64,000 bases of DNA from assembly GCF_928392795.1 (NCBI RefSeq), contig NZ_CAKMTJ010000009.1:1-64000 (forward strand), written 5' to 3'. Positions 63,711-64,000 of the stretch are shown piece after piece. This DNA is from Rothia nasimurium (GTDB taxonomy: Bacteria; Actinomycetota; Actinomycetes; Actinomycetales; Micrococcaceae). A program made the position numbers and the translations under genes. Under the pieces are notes generated by a model. That model saw nothing but the letters and a program-made list of their open reading frames with translations. It had not been told where the DNA came from and searched no databases. Numbering within the stretch: position 1 is the stretch's first letter; each line of letters begins with the position of its first letter.

Positions 63711-64000
63711 ATGTCTGACACTGTGCGTCCTTCCACTCAGCTGCCCTCTGACCGTGTGCTTGAGAATATCAAGGTGTGGTCCCGCCTGTCGTTTTTGGCG
63801 ATGGTTGCTACGGTGGCTAGCACCTCGTACCCGGGCTGGTTTGCTGCGGTAACAGCGACCCTGGCGGTGCTGACCTTCACTCTTGCCACGGTGACCCTGG
63901 TGAAAATGGTGGGGGCTAAGTTTCCCGCTTTTTCGGTAGTGCTCATGGTCATGGTGATGCTCTGGTCGCTCTTTTTGGGCTTCGCCGCGCTGGTTCAGCT
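63711..64000 (+). CDS. Membrane protein (unknown), 3' end outside the window
   Basis: ATG 63711 has AAGGTGG upstream and an uninterrupted frame to the window edge. The 96 residues seen begin MSDTVRPSTQLPSDRVLENI, then at least three transmembrane segments (SRLSFLAMVATVAST, WFAAVTATLAVLTFTLATV, VVLMVMVMLWSLFLGFAAL). No family is recognised from this part. It is divergent from purN across 111 bp. Confidence 0.7.
   Translation, partial: MSDTVRPSTQLPSDRVLENIKVWSRLSFLAMVATVASTSYPGWFAAVTATLAVLTFTLATVTLVKMVGAKFPAFSVVLMVMVMLWSLFLGFAALVQ

Overview
The window reads as a chromosomal segment of a high-GC Gram-positive bacterium of the Micrococcaceae, most likely Rothia or a close relative. The evidence is a mycothiol S-conjugate amidase (mca) in the actinobacterial mca–DUF4307–greA–ilvA order, an eno–ftsB–DUF501–ppx block, a Z-farnesyl-diphosphate-type prenyltransferase, AztD, and many leaderless starts with TANNNT hexamers 6-7 nt before the start codon. 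The genus is an inference from gene content; no 16S or marker comparison was possible.

Layout. 1-5.6 kb: remnant of an IS256 transposase, fumarase, pyruvate:quinone oxidoreductase, thiolase and a divergent MarR regulator. 5.6-16 kb: NUDIX, prepilin-peptidase-like, prenyltransferase, PAQR/hemolysin III, mca, DUF4307, greA, ilvA, AI-2E, Bax-inhibitor-like and HAD genes. 16-17.3 kb: a DUF2975/XRE pair, a hairpin-rich region and an odd tRNA. 17.3-22.6 kb: type II NADH dehydrogenase, membrane-anchored subtilisin, ppx, DUF501, ftsB. 22.7-26.2 kb: a lower-GC ABC transporter module wedged between ftsB and eno and bounded by a 74-nt direct repeat. 26.2-39.1 kb: eno, mazG, then a nucleoside salvage block (add, deoA, cdd, BmpA-type nucleoside ABC transporter). 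39.4-47 kb: M20 amidohydrolase, sdhCDAB, mannose-1-phosphate guanylyltransferase, Zur-box-preceded aztD. 47-53.2 kb: accessory island with a thpR fragment, a decayed IS3 element, a 60-aa secreted peptide, a two-component system, an orphan reading-frame remnant, a 45-aa membrane peptide and an ABC-2 exporter. 53.2-64 kb: RNA ligase-like gene, trpS, GntR, glyA-folD, TetR, VWA lipid/membrane-anchored protein, purH, purN and the start of a membrane protein.

How genes work together. Central carbon and respiratory genes (fumC, sdh, ndh, poxB) feed the quinone pool. add, deoA, cdd and the Nup-type transporter form one uptake-and-salvage unit. glyA and folD are two bp apart and supply one-carbon units that purN and purH consume further along.

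The two most unusual things are (i) a dispersed family of 115-230 bp palindromic repeats whose arms differ from copy to copy but stay complementary, and (ii) the 48.0-53.1 kb cassette in which a small secreted peptide precedes a sensor kinase/regulator pair and a tiny membrane peptide follows an ABC-2 exporter. Both accessory transporter modules sit at the 3' end of a housekeeping gene next to a duplicated copy of that gene's 3' region.
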